This document shows, in pieces, positions 36,209 through 45,441 of a stretch of 64,000 nt of DNA; position 1 is the stretch's first letter, and every line of letters begins with the position of its first letter. The stretch lies in contig NZ_CP090063.1 of NCBI RefSeq assembly GCF_021391495.1, forward strand, positions 4,402,001 through 4,466,000, written 5' to 3'. The notes under the pieces were generated by a model. That model saw only the letters and a list, made by a program, of their open reading frames with translations. It did not search any database and had not been told where the DNA came from. Origin of the DNA: Amycolatopsis acidiphila. GTDB lineage: Bacteria; Actinomycetota; Actinomycetes; Mycobacteriales; Pseudonocardiaceae. The position numbers and the translations under genes were made by a program.

Positions 36209-37769
36209 CCACCCGTCCGAGCGCGCGCTGCAGCGCTTCCTCGACCTCGGCGCGGCTCGTGACCACCGCGGCGACGTAGGCGTCCGGGCGGATGAGCCAG
36301 TACTCGCCGGGCCGCGCGCCGAGCGCTCCGGCGAGCGCGCCGGTCGTGTCGATGTCCGCCAGCGCCAGCGCCGGCACCGGCAGCCCGGTCACGTCGGCAT
36401 CGGCGGCGGCCAGCACGAGGAAGCCGTCCCTTGCCAGCTCCCGGAAGCGCTTACCCTCCACTGTGGACACCGGGACGTCGGGGACCAGGATGCCCGGCCC
36501 CGCCGCCGGCACGCTCCCCCGCGGCGGCCGCCCGGCGAACGGGCGCGACGGGTCCGGGGTGACCAGCGGCGAGGTGACGTACCAGAACGGCTCCGAGAGC
36601 CGCCCCGAGTCGACCCTGGCCTGCATGGCCGGGTCGCCCGCCGCGGTCGAGAGCCCGCGCAGCCGCACCTCGCGCTGCTCGTCGCTGCGCGGCACCAGGA
36701 AGTCCATCGTCGCCGTGGTGACCTCGATGTTCTCCACCGCCGCCGCGTGCCGCTCCTCGTGGTAGGACTCGAGCAGGTCCTGCCCCGCGCGCCCGTGCAG
36801 GACGTACGCGAGCTTCCACGCGGCGTTCTCGGCGTCGCCGACGCCGGAGTTGAGGCCACGGGCCCCGAACGGCGAGACCAGGTGGGCGCAGTCGCCGGCG
36901 AGCAGCACCCGGCCCACCCGCATCCGGTCCACCACCCGGGAATGGAAGCGGTAGACCGACTTCCACACGATCTCGTACGGGGTGTCCCCGATGATCGCCC
37001 GGATCCGCGAGTCGAGCGCTCCACCGGCCTCTTCGCCGGCCAGGTCGTAGTCACCGGGGACCTGCCAGTCGATCCGGAACGTCGAGTCCGGGCACGGGTG
37101 GATCAGCACCTGACGGCCCGGGTTCCAGGACGGGTCGAAGTGGAAGCGCCGCTCGTGCGCCCAGCCCGGCAGGTCGGCGCGGATGTCGCAGATGAGGAAC
37201 CGGTCGTCGAAGGAATGCCCGTCGAAGGAGACCCCGAGCAGCCGCCGCAGGCCGTCCCCGCGCGCGCCCCCGCAGGCGACGGCGTACGCAGCGCGGATCT
37301 CCTGCCCGTTCGCGCAGCGGACCGTCACCCCGTTCGCGTCCTGTCGCAGGTCCTCGACCTGGTGGCGCCACCGGACGTCGATCAGCGGCTGGGCGGCGAT
37401 CAGCTCGTCGAGGATCTCCTCCGTGCGTGCCTGGGAGATGTTCACGAACGGCGGGAACGCCGAGCGGCCGGCGTCGCCCAGGGTGTACGCGAAGAGCTCC
37501 TCGTCCCGGTAGAACGTGCGCGCGGTCGTCCAGGTGACGCCCTCGTCGGCGATGCGGCGGCCCGCGCCCACCGCATCCCACACGTCGAGCACGTCGCGCT
37601 GCTGGCAGATCGCCTTGGAGCCGACGAGGTCCCGGCACGGGCGGCCGTCGAGCAGCACCACCGGCACCCCCCACCGGGCGAGCAGCAGCGCCGTGGTCTG
37701 CCCGACCGGCCCGTTGCCGATGACGACCGATGCCCTCCGGGACCCACTGCCTGCGCCGCCCCGGGTCAT
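36192..37769 (-). CDS. FAD-dependent aromatic monooxygenase
   Basis: A 525-residue flavoprotein of the phenol/3-hydroxyphenylpropionate hydroxylase family. The FAD-binding motif is VVIGNGPVGQTTALLLARWG (about 15-34), the second FAD motif is VLLAGDCAHLVSPFGARGLNSG (about 285-306), and DCAH is the GD motif. The extra C-terminal domain has a thioredoxin-like look, typical of this group. The ATG overlaps the stop of the preceding MBL-fold gene by 4 nt, so the two are a coupled operon whose promoter faces the MarR gene. It may hydroxylate a phenolic ring; substrate unknown. Confidence 0.88.
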   Translation of the reverse strand: MTRGGAGSGSRRASVVIGNGPVGQTTALLLARWGVPVVLLDGRPCRDLVGSKAICQQRDVLDVWDAVGAGRRIADEGVTWTTARTFYRDEELFAYTLGDAGRSAFPPFVNISQARTEEILDELIAAQPLIDVRWRHQVEDLRQDANGVTVRCANGQEIRAAYAVACGGARGDGLRRLLGVSFDGHSFDDRFLICDIRADLPGWAHERRFHFDPSWNPGRQVLIHPCPDSTFRIDWQVPGDYDLAGEEAGGALDSRIRAIIGDTPYEIVWKSVYRFHSRVVDRMRVGRVLLAGDCAHLVSPFGARGLNSGVGDAENAAWKLAYVLHGRAGQDLLESYHEERHAAAVENIEVTTATMDFLVPRSDEQREVRLRGLSTAAGDPAMQARVDSGRLSEPFWYVTSPLVTPDPSRPFAGRPPRGSVPAAGPGILVPDVPVSTVEGKRFRELARDGFLVLAAADADVTGLPVPALALADIDTTGALAGALGARPGEYWLIRPDAYVAAVVTSRAEVEEALQRALGRVVIPQG

Positions 37770-38728
37770 GACTGCAGCTGGTCCCACACCTCGCGGTCCC
37801 GCTCGGCCGTCCAGATCACCGGCCGCTCGACCCCGGACAGCTCGTCCCACAGCCGCGACACGTCGAACGGCAGGCAGTGCTCGAAGATCGGCCACCTGCC
37901 GTACCGGGGGGCCAGCGCGGCGTGGGTGCGCTCGAACGCCTCCTTGAGCGTGCCGTCGGCCTCCTGCACGGCACCGACCTCGCGGATCATCACCCGCAGG
38001 AAGTCGCGGGTCTGCTCGATCGCGGCGTCGACCGCGTCCCGGCCCCGGCTGACCGCGCCCCGGCCGCCGACCAGCGCCTCGGCGCCCAGCGCCCGCAGCC
38101 GGTCCAAAGTGGACGACGACCAGTCGCGGTGGAAGGCGTCGCCGGTGTAGAGCGCCGCCTCGGCCTCGACGAGATCCCCGGCGTAGAGGATCTTCTGCCG
38201 GGGCAGCCAGGCCACGATGTCGCCCTCGGTGTGCCCGCGACCGCAGTACTGCAGCACCAGATCGCCCCGGCCGCCGCCGAGGTCGATGGTGAGGCGGTCG
38301 GAGAAGGTGAGCGTCGGCCAGGTCAGCCCTGGCACCGAGTCGGCGGCCTTGGCCAGGCGCGGCATCCGGCCGAACTCGCTCTCCCAGTCCTGCTTGCCGC
38401 GCTCGGCGACGAGGGCCCGGGTGTTCTCGTGGGCCACGATCACCTCGGCGTCGAACGCGGAGGCGCCCAGCACGCGGACGGCGTGGTAGTGCGACAGCAC
38501 GAGGTACCGCACCGGCTTGTCGGTGTGCTCCCGCAGCCTGGCCAGCCAGTCCCGGGCGGCGACCGGCGTAGCGAGCGCCTCGAAGCAGACCAGGAAGTCC
38601 TCGCCCTCGATCGCGCCGATGTTGGGGTCGCCCTCCGCGGTCAGGGCATACACCCCGTCGTCGAGCACCTCGAGGGTCTGCTCCTTCTCCCCCAGGTCCG
38701 CCGAGGACGCGAACGCCTTCCGGGCCAC
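37766..38728 (-). CDS. MBL-fold hydrolase with atypical metal motif
   Basis: A 320-residue metallo-beta-lactamase-fold protein. The usual HxHxDH signature is replaced by LSHYHAVRVLGAS (about 80-92), so the Asp and second His are absent; other sites are seen in GRGHTEGDIVAWLP and ILYAGDLVEAEAALYTGDAFHRDW. This variant is a known subgroup near aromatic degradation genes. The GTG at 38728 has GGAGG correctly spaced; the TTG at 38743 does not. Co-translated with a flavin monooxygenase and divergent from a MarR regulator. Confidence 0.85.
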   Translation of the reverse strand: MARKAFASSADLGEKEQTLEVLDDGVYALTAEGDPNIGAIEGEDFLVCFEALATPVAARDWLARLREHTDKPVRYLVLSHYHAVRVLGASAFDAEVIVAHENTRALVAERGKQDWESEFGRMPRLAKAADSVPGLTWPTLTFSDRLTIDLGGGRGDLVLQYCGRGHTEGDIVAWLPRQKILYAGDLVEAEAALYTGDAFHRDWSSSTLDRLRALGAEALVGGRGAVSRGRDAVDAAIEQTRDFLRVMIREVGAVQEADGTLKEAFERTHAALAPRYGRWPIFEHCLPFDVSRLWDELSGVERPVIWTAERDREVWDQLQS

Positions 38729-38863
38729 GACGCCCACCTCCAACTGGTGAAAGCTTTGACTATTCGGTCACGCCGACTGTAACCCAGGTCACGCCTCAAC
38801 GGAAGACTACGACGGGGGCGGCGCTCGCGCGGCGTTCTTGCGGGGCTGCCTAGGCTGGGCCCC

Positions 38864-39403
38864 ATGTCCGCCGAACCGGCCGCGCCCGAGGACCTCGACT
38901 ACCTGACCTTCGTCGACTATGCGATCGCGAAGACGACCGCCGAGCTGCCGGAGGTCGACGCGACCGCGATGCGCCTCGGGCTGACCCTGCACCGGCTCAC
39001 CAGCGCGCTGGTCTACGACTGGGAGTCGACGGTGCACCGGCCGCGGGGGTGGAGCTGGGGCGGGTTCCGGGTGCTGTTCGCGCTGTGGCTGGCGGGGCCG
39101 ATGGAGGCCAAGCGGGTGGCGCGGCTGTCGGGCATGAGCCGGGCCGCGGTGTCGGCGCTGGTGAACACCCTCGAACGGGACGGGCTGGTGTCGCGCAAGC
39201 AGGCCGAGCACGACCGGCGCGCGGTGCTGCTCAACCTGACCGAGGCCGGCCACGCCGCGATCACCAGCGCGTACGAGGCGCACAACGAGCGCGAGCAGGC
39301 GTGGGCCAACGCGCTGAGCAAGCCCGAGCAGACCATCCTCATCGGACTGCTGGAGAAGCTGACGACCAGCTCCGCCGCGACCGAGGCCAAGCGCCGTTTT
39401 TGA
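38864..39403 (+). CDS. MarR-family transcriptional regulator
   Basis: A 179-residue winged-helix regulator. The DNA-binding part is RVLFALWLAGPMEAKRVARLSGMSRAAVSALVNTLERDGLVSRKQAEHDRRAVLLNLT (recognised as the MarR HTH and wing). It starts 135 nt from the MBL/monooxygenase operon on the other strand and probably represses it in response to an aromatic ligand. A TTGACT-N16-TGTAAC promoter lies in the gap. Its last codons and stop are part of a 16-bp tandem duplication. Confidence 0.92.
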   Translation: MSAEPAAPEDLDYLTFVDYAIAKTTAELPEVDATAMRLGLTLHRLTSALVYDWESTVHRPRGWSWGGFRVLFALWLAGPMEAKRVARLSGMSRAAVSALVNTLERDGLVSRKQAEHDRRAVLLNLTEAGHAAITSAYEAHNEREQAWANALSKPEQTILIGLLEKLTTSSAATEAKRRF

Positions 39404-39422
39404 TCAGCGCCGTTTTTGATCA
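39391..39422. repeat. 16-bp perfect tandem duplication at marR stop codon
   Basis: GCGCCGTTTTTGATCA occurs at 39391-39406 and again at 39407-39422 without a gap. The first copy encodes the last residues (RRF) and the TGA; the second is downstream, so the protein is not altered. It suggests a recent slippage event. Confidence 0.95.
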
Positions 39423-39493
39423 AGGGCTTGACCGTGCCGGCTGGCCAGGCCGAGCGGGCGCCCCAGTCCCTCAGGACCGTGCGGCTCGGGACC

Positions 39494-39979
39494 TCAGGAC
39501 AGTGCGGCCTCGATCGCCGCCACGACCTCCGGCGCCTCCGGCTCCGTGCGCGGACGGAACCGGGCCAGGACCTTGCCCTCGTCGGTGACCAGGAACTTCT
39601 CGAAGTTCCACTGCACGTCCCCCGCGGCGCCGTCCGCGTCCGGGGTCTGCACCAGCTCCGCGTACAACGGGTGCCGCTCAGGGCCGTTGACGTCGGTCTT
39701 CTCGAACATCGGGAACGTCACCCCGTACGTCGCCGAGCAGAACTGCGCGATCTCCCCCGACGTGCCCGGCTCCTGCCCCCCGAACTGGTTGCACGGGAAC
39801 CCGGCCACCGTGAAACCCTTGTCACCGAAGCGTTCCTGGAGGCGTTCGAGCCCGGAGTACTGCGGGGTCAGCCCGCACTTCGACGCCACGTTGACCACGA
39901 GCACCGCCTTGCGGCCCAAGCCGCCGAGTGTCGCGGATTCGCCCGAAAGGGTGCGCAACGAGATGTCGCCGAGTGCCAT
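39494..39979 (-). CDS. Glutathione/thioredoxin peroxidase family protein
   Basis: A 161-residue thiol peroxidase that reduces hydroperoxides. The peroxidatic residue is Cys, not selenocysteine, in NVASKCGLTPQYSGLE (about residue 35), with Gln in AGFPCNQFGGQEPG and Trp-Asn in VQWNFEKFLV. The second Cys in FPCNQF may act as the resolving thiol, as in thioredoxin-dependent members; actinobacteria have mycothiol rather than glutathione. ATG 39979 preceded by GGAGGA. Monocistronic. Confidence 0.95.
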   Translation of the reverse strand: MALGDISLRTLSGESATLGGLGRKAVLVVNVASKCGLTPQYSGLERLQERFGDKGFTVAGFPCNQFGGQEPGTSGEIAQFCSATYGVTFPMFEKTDVNGPERHPLYAELVQTPDADGAAGDVQWNFEKFLVTDEGKVLARFRPRTEPEAPEVVAAIEAALS

Positions 39980-40066
39980 GATCCGTCCTCCGTCAGCTGA
40001 TCAGCCTGCAGCTCCACCGTGCACCCGGCGCCGGCCACTTCCCCTCGTACGTGACCGACGACACAC

Positions 40067-40273
40067 TCACTCGGCGCTGCGCGGCCCCGGCACGGTCGCG
40101 ACGCCCTCGGCGGGCTTGAGGCCGAGCGCGTCCAGCAGGAGCGCGCAGTCGTCCGCGTCGGCCGCCGACGACGCCACGGCGCGCACCGCGCGGCGCCGCT
40201 GGTCCAGCACGGCAGCGGTCTCCTCGAAGATGTCGCGCGGCGCGGCGGTCACCGCAAAACCGTTGTCTCGCAT
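40067..40273 (-). CDS. Small hypothetical protein
   Basis: A 68-residue protein (MRDNGFAVTAAPRDIFEE to PGPRSAE), helical and without membrane segment or catalytic motif. I do not recognise a family. It has a strong ribosome site, GGAGGGG, spaced well before ATG 40273, which supports it as real. Divergent from the alpha/beta-hydrolase-like gene at 40353. Confidence 0.6.
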   Translation of the reverse strand: MRDNGFAVTAAPRDIFEETAAVLDQRRRAVRAVASSAADADDCALLLDALGLKPAEGVATVPGPRSAE

Positions 40274-40352
40274 GCGTTTCCCCTCCACTGGTCCCGAACC
40301 CGTGTAACGGCAGGCCACCCGGGGTAGCCGGACACCGGAGAAAGGAGCGGTA

Positions 40353-40910
40353 ATGAGCTACTCCCCTGACCCGGTACGCGCCGAGGGCCCGGCCGTCGTC
40401 ACCGAAGGTACCCCTGACGGCCCGATCGTGCTGGTGCTCGATCCGGGGGGCGAGGCCAAGCACGAGGGCCTGCCTGCGACCTGGCGCGAGCAGCTCGACA
40501 GCTGGCTGGTCGTCTGGTGCCGGGTGCCCGCCGAGGGCGGCCTCACCGCGGCCGACGAACTGCTCGCCGACCCGCCGGGCAACGGGAAGACCGTGCACAT
40601 CCTCAGCAGCGGCCCCAGCACCGACGAGGCGCTGCGCCTCGCCGAGGCCCACACCGAGTCGGTCCGCTCGGTGCTGCTGGTCGACCCCGGCGCGACCGGG
40701 TTCGTGGCGGCCGGGGACGGCGAGGACGTCGCCCAGCAGTGGGAACGCGAGACCGAGCAGCGGCGGTGGGCGCTCACCCGCTCGGGCATCGACGTCCGGG
40801 TGATCGCGCACAGCTCCGGCGGCGAGCGGGACCGCATCCCGGCGCCGCTCCCTCTCGGCCACCCGGACGTGGTGACCGCCGTGAAGAAGGCCATTGCCGA
40901 GTTCAGCTGA
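40353..40910 (+). CDS. Alpha/beta-hydrolase-like protein, degenerate
   Basis: A 185-residue protein that seems to follow an alpha/beta hydrolase plan (GPIVLVLDPGGEAKHEGLPATWREQL, VHILSSGPSTDEALRLAEA, VRSVLLVDPGATGFVAAGDGED), but there is no GxSxG nucleophile box: the position reads SSGPSTD. It may be a non-catalytic relative. ATG 40353 has AAAGGAG. A small acidic protein gene follows after 16 nt. Family uncertain. Confidence 0.6.
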   Translation: MSYSPDPVRAEGPAVVTEGTPDGPIVLVLDPGGEAKHEGLPATWREQLDSWLVVWCRVPAEGGLTAADELLADPPGNGKTVHILSSGPSTDEALRLAEAHTESVRSVLLVDPGATGFVAAGDGEDVAQQWERETEQRRWALTRSGIDVRVIAHSSGGERDRIPAPLPLGHPDVVTAVKKAIAEFS

Positions 40911-40926
40911 GACGAAGGAGAACAGC

Positions 40927-41112
40927 GTGACCCTTCCCGAGGAGCCCCTCGACACGGAAGCGCCGGTGGAGGACGTGCTCGAGCAGCGCCAGGAGGTCGA
41001 CGACCCGGCCGCGGGCTTCGACACCGAGGTGCCGATCGAGGCCGACCCGAGCGACGTCGCGGAGCAGCAGGCAGTCGTCGATCTCGGCGACCCGGACGAG
41101 GTGCAGGGGTAG
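40927..41112 (+). CDS. Small acidic hypothetical protein
   Basis: A 61-residue highly acidic protein (PEEPLDTEAPVEDVLEQRQ to DLGDPDEVQG) with repeated V-E-D-V and E-V-P-I-E elements. No family is recognised. GTG 40927 has AAGGAG 6 nt upstream and follows the hydrolase-like gene by 16 nt, so the two are probably co-transcribed. Its codon use matches neighbouring genes. Confidence 0.6.
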   Translation: MTLPEEPLDTEAPVEDVLEQRQEVDDPAAGFDTEVPIEADPSDVAEQQAVVDLGDPDEVQG

Positions 41113-41206
41113 CTCGAACGGACGCATTGACAATGCTTTACCCGCAGGACGAGTATCGCGTTGAGTTTTGTTGGTTTCGCCGCCGAACCCAACGCTGGGG
41201 TGTCCG

Positions 41207-44143
41207 ATGTCGTTCGTTTCGCGTGTCTTCGGGATCTTCGCCGCCGGGCTGCTCGCCGCCGGCACCCTGTCGGTTCCGGTGAGCACGGCCGCGCCCGGCG
41301 CGCCGGCCCGGAGCACCGACTTCGACTCGGGCTGGCGGTTCGCGCTCGCCAACACCACGGGCGCGGACGCCCCCGAGCCGCCGCCGGGTGACCGCGCGTG
41401 GCGACCGGTGGACCTGCCGCACGACTGGAGCATCGGGCTCGATCCGGTGCAGAGCGCGAACACCACCGCCGGCACCGGGTTCCTGCCCGGCGGCCTCGGC
41501 TGGTACCGCAAGGCGTTCACGCTCCCGCCGTCGCTCGCGGGCAAGAAGGTGTCGATCGAGTTCGACGGCGTGTACATGGACTCGACCGTGTACTTCAACG
41601 GCCAGGCGATCGGCAGCCACGCCTACGGCTACACCGGTTTCGCGCTGGACCTGACCCCGCTCGCGCACACCGACGGCCGCACGCCGAACGTGCTCGACGT
41701 GAAGGTGCGCAACCAGGTGCCCAGCAGCCGCTGGTACTCCGGCAGCGGTATCTACCGCGACGTGCACCTCGTCGTCACCGATCCCGCGCACGTCGAGCGG
41801 CACGGGACCACCGTCACCACGCCGGGCCTCGCCGACACGATCAAGGCCGGGTACGCGGCGGTGCACGTCGACACCACCACGAGCGGTGCCGGCGGCGCCG
41901 AGCTGACGACCACCGTCCGCGACGCCGAAGGCCGCGCCGTGGCCCGGGCCTCGGCGCCCGTCACCGCGGCCACCACCGGCACCGACCTGCGCGTGAGCCA
42001 CCCCGTGCTGTGGTCCACCGACCGGCCCTATCTGTACACAGTGGACACCCAGTTGTCCGTGCGGGGCAAGGTCACCGACAGCACGACGACCACGTTCGGC
42101 ATCCGCTGGAGCACCTTCGACCCCGACCACGGCTTCTCCCTCAACGGCAAGGCGATGAAGCTGCAGGGGGTGAACCTGCACCACGACCTCGGCGCGCTCG
42201 GCTCGGCGACCGACTACGGCGCGGTGCTCCGCCAGCTGGAGATCATGAAGAGCATGGGCGTCAACGCGTTGCGCACCTCGCACAACCCGCCCTCGCCGCA
42301 GGTGATCGAGGCCTGCCAGCGGCTCGGGATCGTGATGATGGTCGAGGCGTTCGACACCTGGCGCACGCCCAAGGTCGCCAACGACTACGGCCGGTTCTTC
42401 GACGCGAACAGCGACGCCGACATCGCCGAGATGGTGAACTCCGCGAAGAACTCCCCCGCGGTGGTGATGTGGTCGATCGGCAACGAGATCCCGGACTCCA
42501 CGTCGGTGAGCATCGGCGTGCCGATCGCGCGGCGGCTGATCGCCGACGTCCGGGCGATCGACCCCACCCGGCCGATCGTGATGGGCTCGGACAAGTACCG
42601 CAGCGTGCCCGCCGACGGCTCGGCGCAGGACCAGATCCTGAAGATGCTCGACGGGATCGGCCTCAACTACAACACCGCGGCGTCGGTCGACGCGTTGCAC
42701 GCCAAGTACCCGACGAAGTTCCTCTTCGAGTCCGAGTCCTCGTCCGAGACCTCGACGCGCGGCGAGTACGACAGCCCGGACCAGCTCAACAGCGGGGAGG
42801 ACTACACACCGGGCAAGCGCGGGGCGTCCTCCTACGACAACAACCTGTCCTCATGGACCTACAGCGGCGAGTACGGCCTGAAGAAGGACCGCGACCGCGA
42901 GTACTTCGCCGGGCAGTTCCTGTGGTCGGGCATCGACTACATCGGCGAGCCCACCCCCTACGACAACGTGTTCCCCGTGAAGTCCTCGTTCTTCGGCGCG
43001 GTGGACACCGCCGGGTTCCCGAAGGACCAGTACTACCTGTTCCGCAGCCAGTGGACGAGCGACCCGATGGTGCACCTGCTGCCGATGGACTGGACCGCGC
43101 ACAAACCGGGCGAACCGGTGAGCGTGTGGGCGTACAGCAACGCGGACACCGTCGAGCTGTTCCTCAACGGCAAGTCGCTCGGCTCGCGGTCGTTCGACTC
43201 GAAGACGACGACGTACGGCAAGAAGTACCTCGAGACCACCGGCGCGACCGGTGACGACAAGACCGTCACGGGCGGGCCCTATGCGGGCAGCTACACCAGT
43301 CCCAACGGGAGCGCGGGGCGGCTGCACCTGACGTGGACCGTGCCGTTCGCCCCGGGCCGGCTGGTCGCCGTCGCCAAGCGCGGCGGCAAGGAGGTCGCGC
43401 GCGACGTGCTCGACACGGCGGGTGCGCCGGCGGCGGTCAAGCTGAGCACGCAGGACTACGGCTCCCTGTCGTTCGTCACCGCGGACGTCGTGGACGCGCA
43501 CGGGGTGCTGGTGCCCGACGCCGCGAACGAGCTGACGTTCCGGGTCACCGGCGGGAAGCTGCTCGGCCTGGACAACGGGCAGGAGGAGAGCGCCGAGAAC
43601 TACCGGTCCAGTTCGCGAGCGGCGTTCCACGGCAAGGCGCTCGCGATCGTGTCGGCGGGCGCCCGGGTCAGCGTGACCTCGCCGGGGCTGCGGTCGCCCG
43701 AGGGTGCCGGGCCGCCGGTGCGCGTGCCCGCCGCCGACGCAAGCTTCTCGGGCGCGGCGGACACGATCCCGGCGGCCATGCTCGACGGCGACCTGTCCAC
43801 GGGCTGGTCGAACTACTACCGCAAGGACCCGACGGCGCTGCTGCCCGCGGTGAGCAGCCCGCACGCGAGCGACTGGGTCTCGGTGGCGTGGCCCACGGCC
43901 CGGCGCACCGGCAGCGCCGCACTGTCGTTCACGACGGACGCCACGACCGCCTTGCCGTCGTCGATCGCGGTGTCCTATTGGGACGGTTCCCGGTTCGTTC
44001 CCGTTCGCGGCCAGCACGTCACATGGGCGGCGGGCTCGAACCAGCCCACCCGCGTCGAGTTTGACCCGGTCGTGACGACCAGGCTGAAGTTCGAGCTGAC
44101 CAGCGGCGGGAGGTTCCTGCGCGTGGCGGAGCTGGCGGCCTGA
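41207..44143 (+). CDS. Secreted glycoside hydrolase family 2 (beta-galactosidase-like)
   Basis: A 978-residue exported glycosidase. A signal peptide spans about residues 1-26 (VFGIFAAGLLAAGTLSVPVS). The jelly-roll N-domain (VDLPHDWSIG, GGLGWYRKAF), the immunoglobulin-like domain and the TIM barrel follow in the normal GH2 order. The acid/base Glu is in MWSIGNEIPD (residue 427) and the likely nucleophile is Glu 510 in FLFESESSSE. C-terminal modules include VDAHGVLVPDAANELTFRVTGG and a discoidin-like region with LDGDLSTGWSNYY. ATG 41207 follows GGGGTG; a TTG 39 nt upstream is unlikely. Probably acts on plant polysaccharide; the exact sugar is unknown. Confidence 0.9.
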   Translation: MSFVSRVFGIFAAGLLAAGTLSVPVSTAAPGAPARSTDFDSGWRFALANTTGADAPEPPPGDRAWRPVDLPHDWSIGLDPVQSANTTAGTGFLPGGLGWYRKAFTLPPSLAGKKVSIEFDGVYMDSTVYFNGQAIGSHAYGYTGFALDLTPLAHTDGRTPNVLDVKVRNQVPSSRWYSGSGIYRDVHLVVTDPAHVERHGTTVTTPGLADTIKAGYAAVHVDTTTSGAGGAELTTTVRDAEGRAVARASAPVTAATTGTDLRVSHPVLWSTDRPYLYTVDTQLSVRGKVTDSTTTTFGIRWSTFDPDHGFSLNGKAMKLQGVNLHHDLGALGSATDYGAVLRQLEIMKSMGVNALRTSHNPPSPQVIEACQRLGIVMMVEAFDTWRTPKVANDYGRFFDANSDADIAEMVNSAKNSPAVVMWSIGNEIPDSTSVSIGVPIARRLIADVRAIDPTRPIVMGSDKYRSVPADGSAQDQILKMLDGIGLNYNTAASVDALHAKYPTKFLFESESSSETSTRGEYDSPDQLNSGEDYTPGKRGASSYDNNLSSWTYSGEYGLKKDRDREYFAGQFLWSGIDYIGEPTPYDNVFPVKSSFFGAVDTAGFPKDQYYLFRSQWTSDPMVHLLPMDWTAHKPGEPVSVWAYSNADTVELFLNGKSLGSRSFDSKTTTYGKKYLETTGATGDDKTVTGGPYAGSYTSPNGSAGRLHLTWTVPFAPGRLVAVAKRGGKEVARDVLDTAGAPAAVKLSTQDYGSLSFVTADVVDAHGVLVPDAANELTFRVTGGKLLGLDNGQEESAENYRSSSRAAFHGKALAIVSAGARVSVTSPGLRSPEGAGPPVRVPAADASFSGAADTIPAAMLDGDLSTGWSNYYRKDPTALLPAVSSPHASDWVSVAWPTARRTGSAALSFTTDATTALPSSIAVSYWDGSRFVPVRGQHVTWAAGSNQPTRVEFDPVVTTRLKFELTSGGRFLRVAELAA

Positions 44144-44201
44144 GCGGCACGTTCTGGCAGCATGGGTTTCCGAGACCGTCACCCCTGCTGTGAGGAGACC
44201 C

Positions 44202-45434
44202 GTGGACCTGGTCACGCTGCGCCGCGACGTGCACGCGCATCCCGAACCCGCGTTCTGCGAGCTGCGCACCGCCGCGCTCGTGCTGGCGCACCTGCGGGAG
44301 CTGCCCGCGGAGATCCGCACGGGCGCGCTGGCGCTCGACGGGATCCCGGCCTATCCGGACGAAGCGGCGCTCGCGCGGTTCGCCGGCCTGGCGATCGACA
44401 GCGGGGCCGACGCCGGAGACGTCACGGCCCTCACGCGCGAGGGCACCGCGATCGTGGCCGAGCTGGCCGGGTCGCGCCCGGGGCCGACGTGGGCGCTGCG
44501 CTTCGACATGGACGCCCTGCCGGTGACCGAGGCCGGGGAGAGCAGGCACCTGCCCGCCGCGGAGGGTTTCCGGTCCAGCTACGAAGGGTTCATGCACGCC
44601 TGCGGGCACGACGGGCACGTCGCGATCGGGCTGGCACTCGCCGGGCGCCTCGCGGACCGGGACTTCGCCGGGAAGGTCCGGTTCCTGTTCCAGCCAGCCG
44701 AGGAGGGCGGCCGCGGCGCGCGGGCGATGCTCGGCGCGGGCGTGGTCGACGGCGTGGACCGGTTCGCGGCACTCCACCTGGGCCTGGACCTGCCGGCGGG
44801 CACCGTGGCGGCGGGCATCACGGGCATCTTCGCGACGACCAAGATGCGCGCGCGGTTCACCGGCGTCGCCTCGCACGCCGCGGCCGCGCCCCAGGACGGC
44901 CGCAACGCGCTGCTCGCGGCGGCGACGGCGGTGCTCGGGATCCACGGGCTGCCGCGGTTCTCGACCGCCGACACCCGGGTCAACGTGGGCACCCTGCGGG
45001 CCGAGGGCAACGTGAACATCGTGCCGGCGCTGGCCGAGCTGACGTGTGAGGCACGGTCGCGGGACGGCGCGGTGAACGCCGAGCTGACCGAGCGGGTCAA
45101 GCAGGTGCTGCGTGGTGCGGCGCTGGCGCAGGGCGTCGAGGTGGACATCGAGGAGACCGGCGGCTCGACGTCGCTCGACTGCGACGGCGAACTGCTCGAC
45201 GCGGTGCTCGAAGCCGCGTCGAGGACCGGTCACCCGGCGGTCCGGCTGCACCAGATGGGCGGCAGCGACGACGCGAGCCTGTTCGCCGAGGCCGTCCAGC
45301 GCCAGGGTGGGCTCGCGACCTACACGGTCGTCGGCGGCGGAAACCCGGCGCCGCACCACAACCCGTACTTCGACGTCGACGAGGCCGCGCTCCCGGTGGC
45401 GGTGGATGTGCTGGAGGCGCTCGTCCGCGGGTGA
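44202..45434 (+). CDS. M20D amidohydrolase (hippurate hydrolase-like)
   Basis: A 410-residue metal-dependent amidohydrolase. Family markers are LRRDVHAHPEPAFCELRT at the start, DMDALPVTE, HACGHDGHVAIGLALA and FQPAEEGGRGARAMLGAGV, and a C-terminal YTVVGGGNPAPHHNPYFDVDE. Members hydrolyse N-acyl amino acids or peptidyl amides in the cytoplasm. The GTG at 44202 has AGGAG 4 nt upstream; the GTG 12 nt earlier is less favourable. Monocistronic between the GH2 gene and a broken sugar kinase gene. Confidence 0.9.
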   Translation: MDLVTLRRDVHAHPEPAFCELRTAALVLAHLRELPAEIRTGALALDGIPAYPDEAALARFAGLAIDSGADAGDVTALTREGTAIVAELAGSRPGPTWALRFDMDALPVTEAGESRHLPAAEGFRSSYEGFMHACGHDGHVAIGLALAGRLADRDFAGKVRFLFQPAEEGGRGARAMLGAGVVDGVDRFAALHLGLDLPAGTVAAGITGIFATTKMRARFTGVASHAAAAPQDGRNALLAAATAVLGIHGLPRFSTADTRVNVGTLRAEGNVNIVPALAELTCEARSRDGAVNAELTERVKQVLRGAALAQGVEVDIEETGGSTSLDCDGELLDAVLEAASRTGHPAVRLHQMGGSDDASLFAEAVQRQGGLATYTVVGGGNPAPHHNPYFDVDEAALPVAVDVLEALVRG

Positions 45435-45441
45435 GCCTTGC

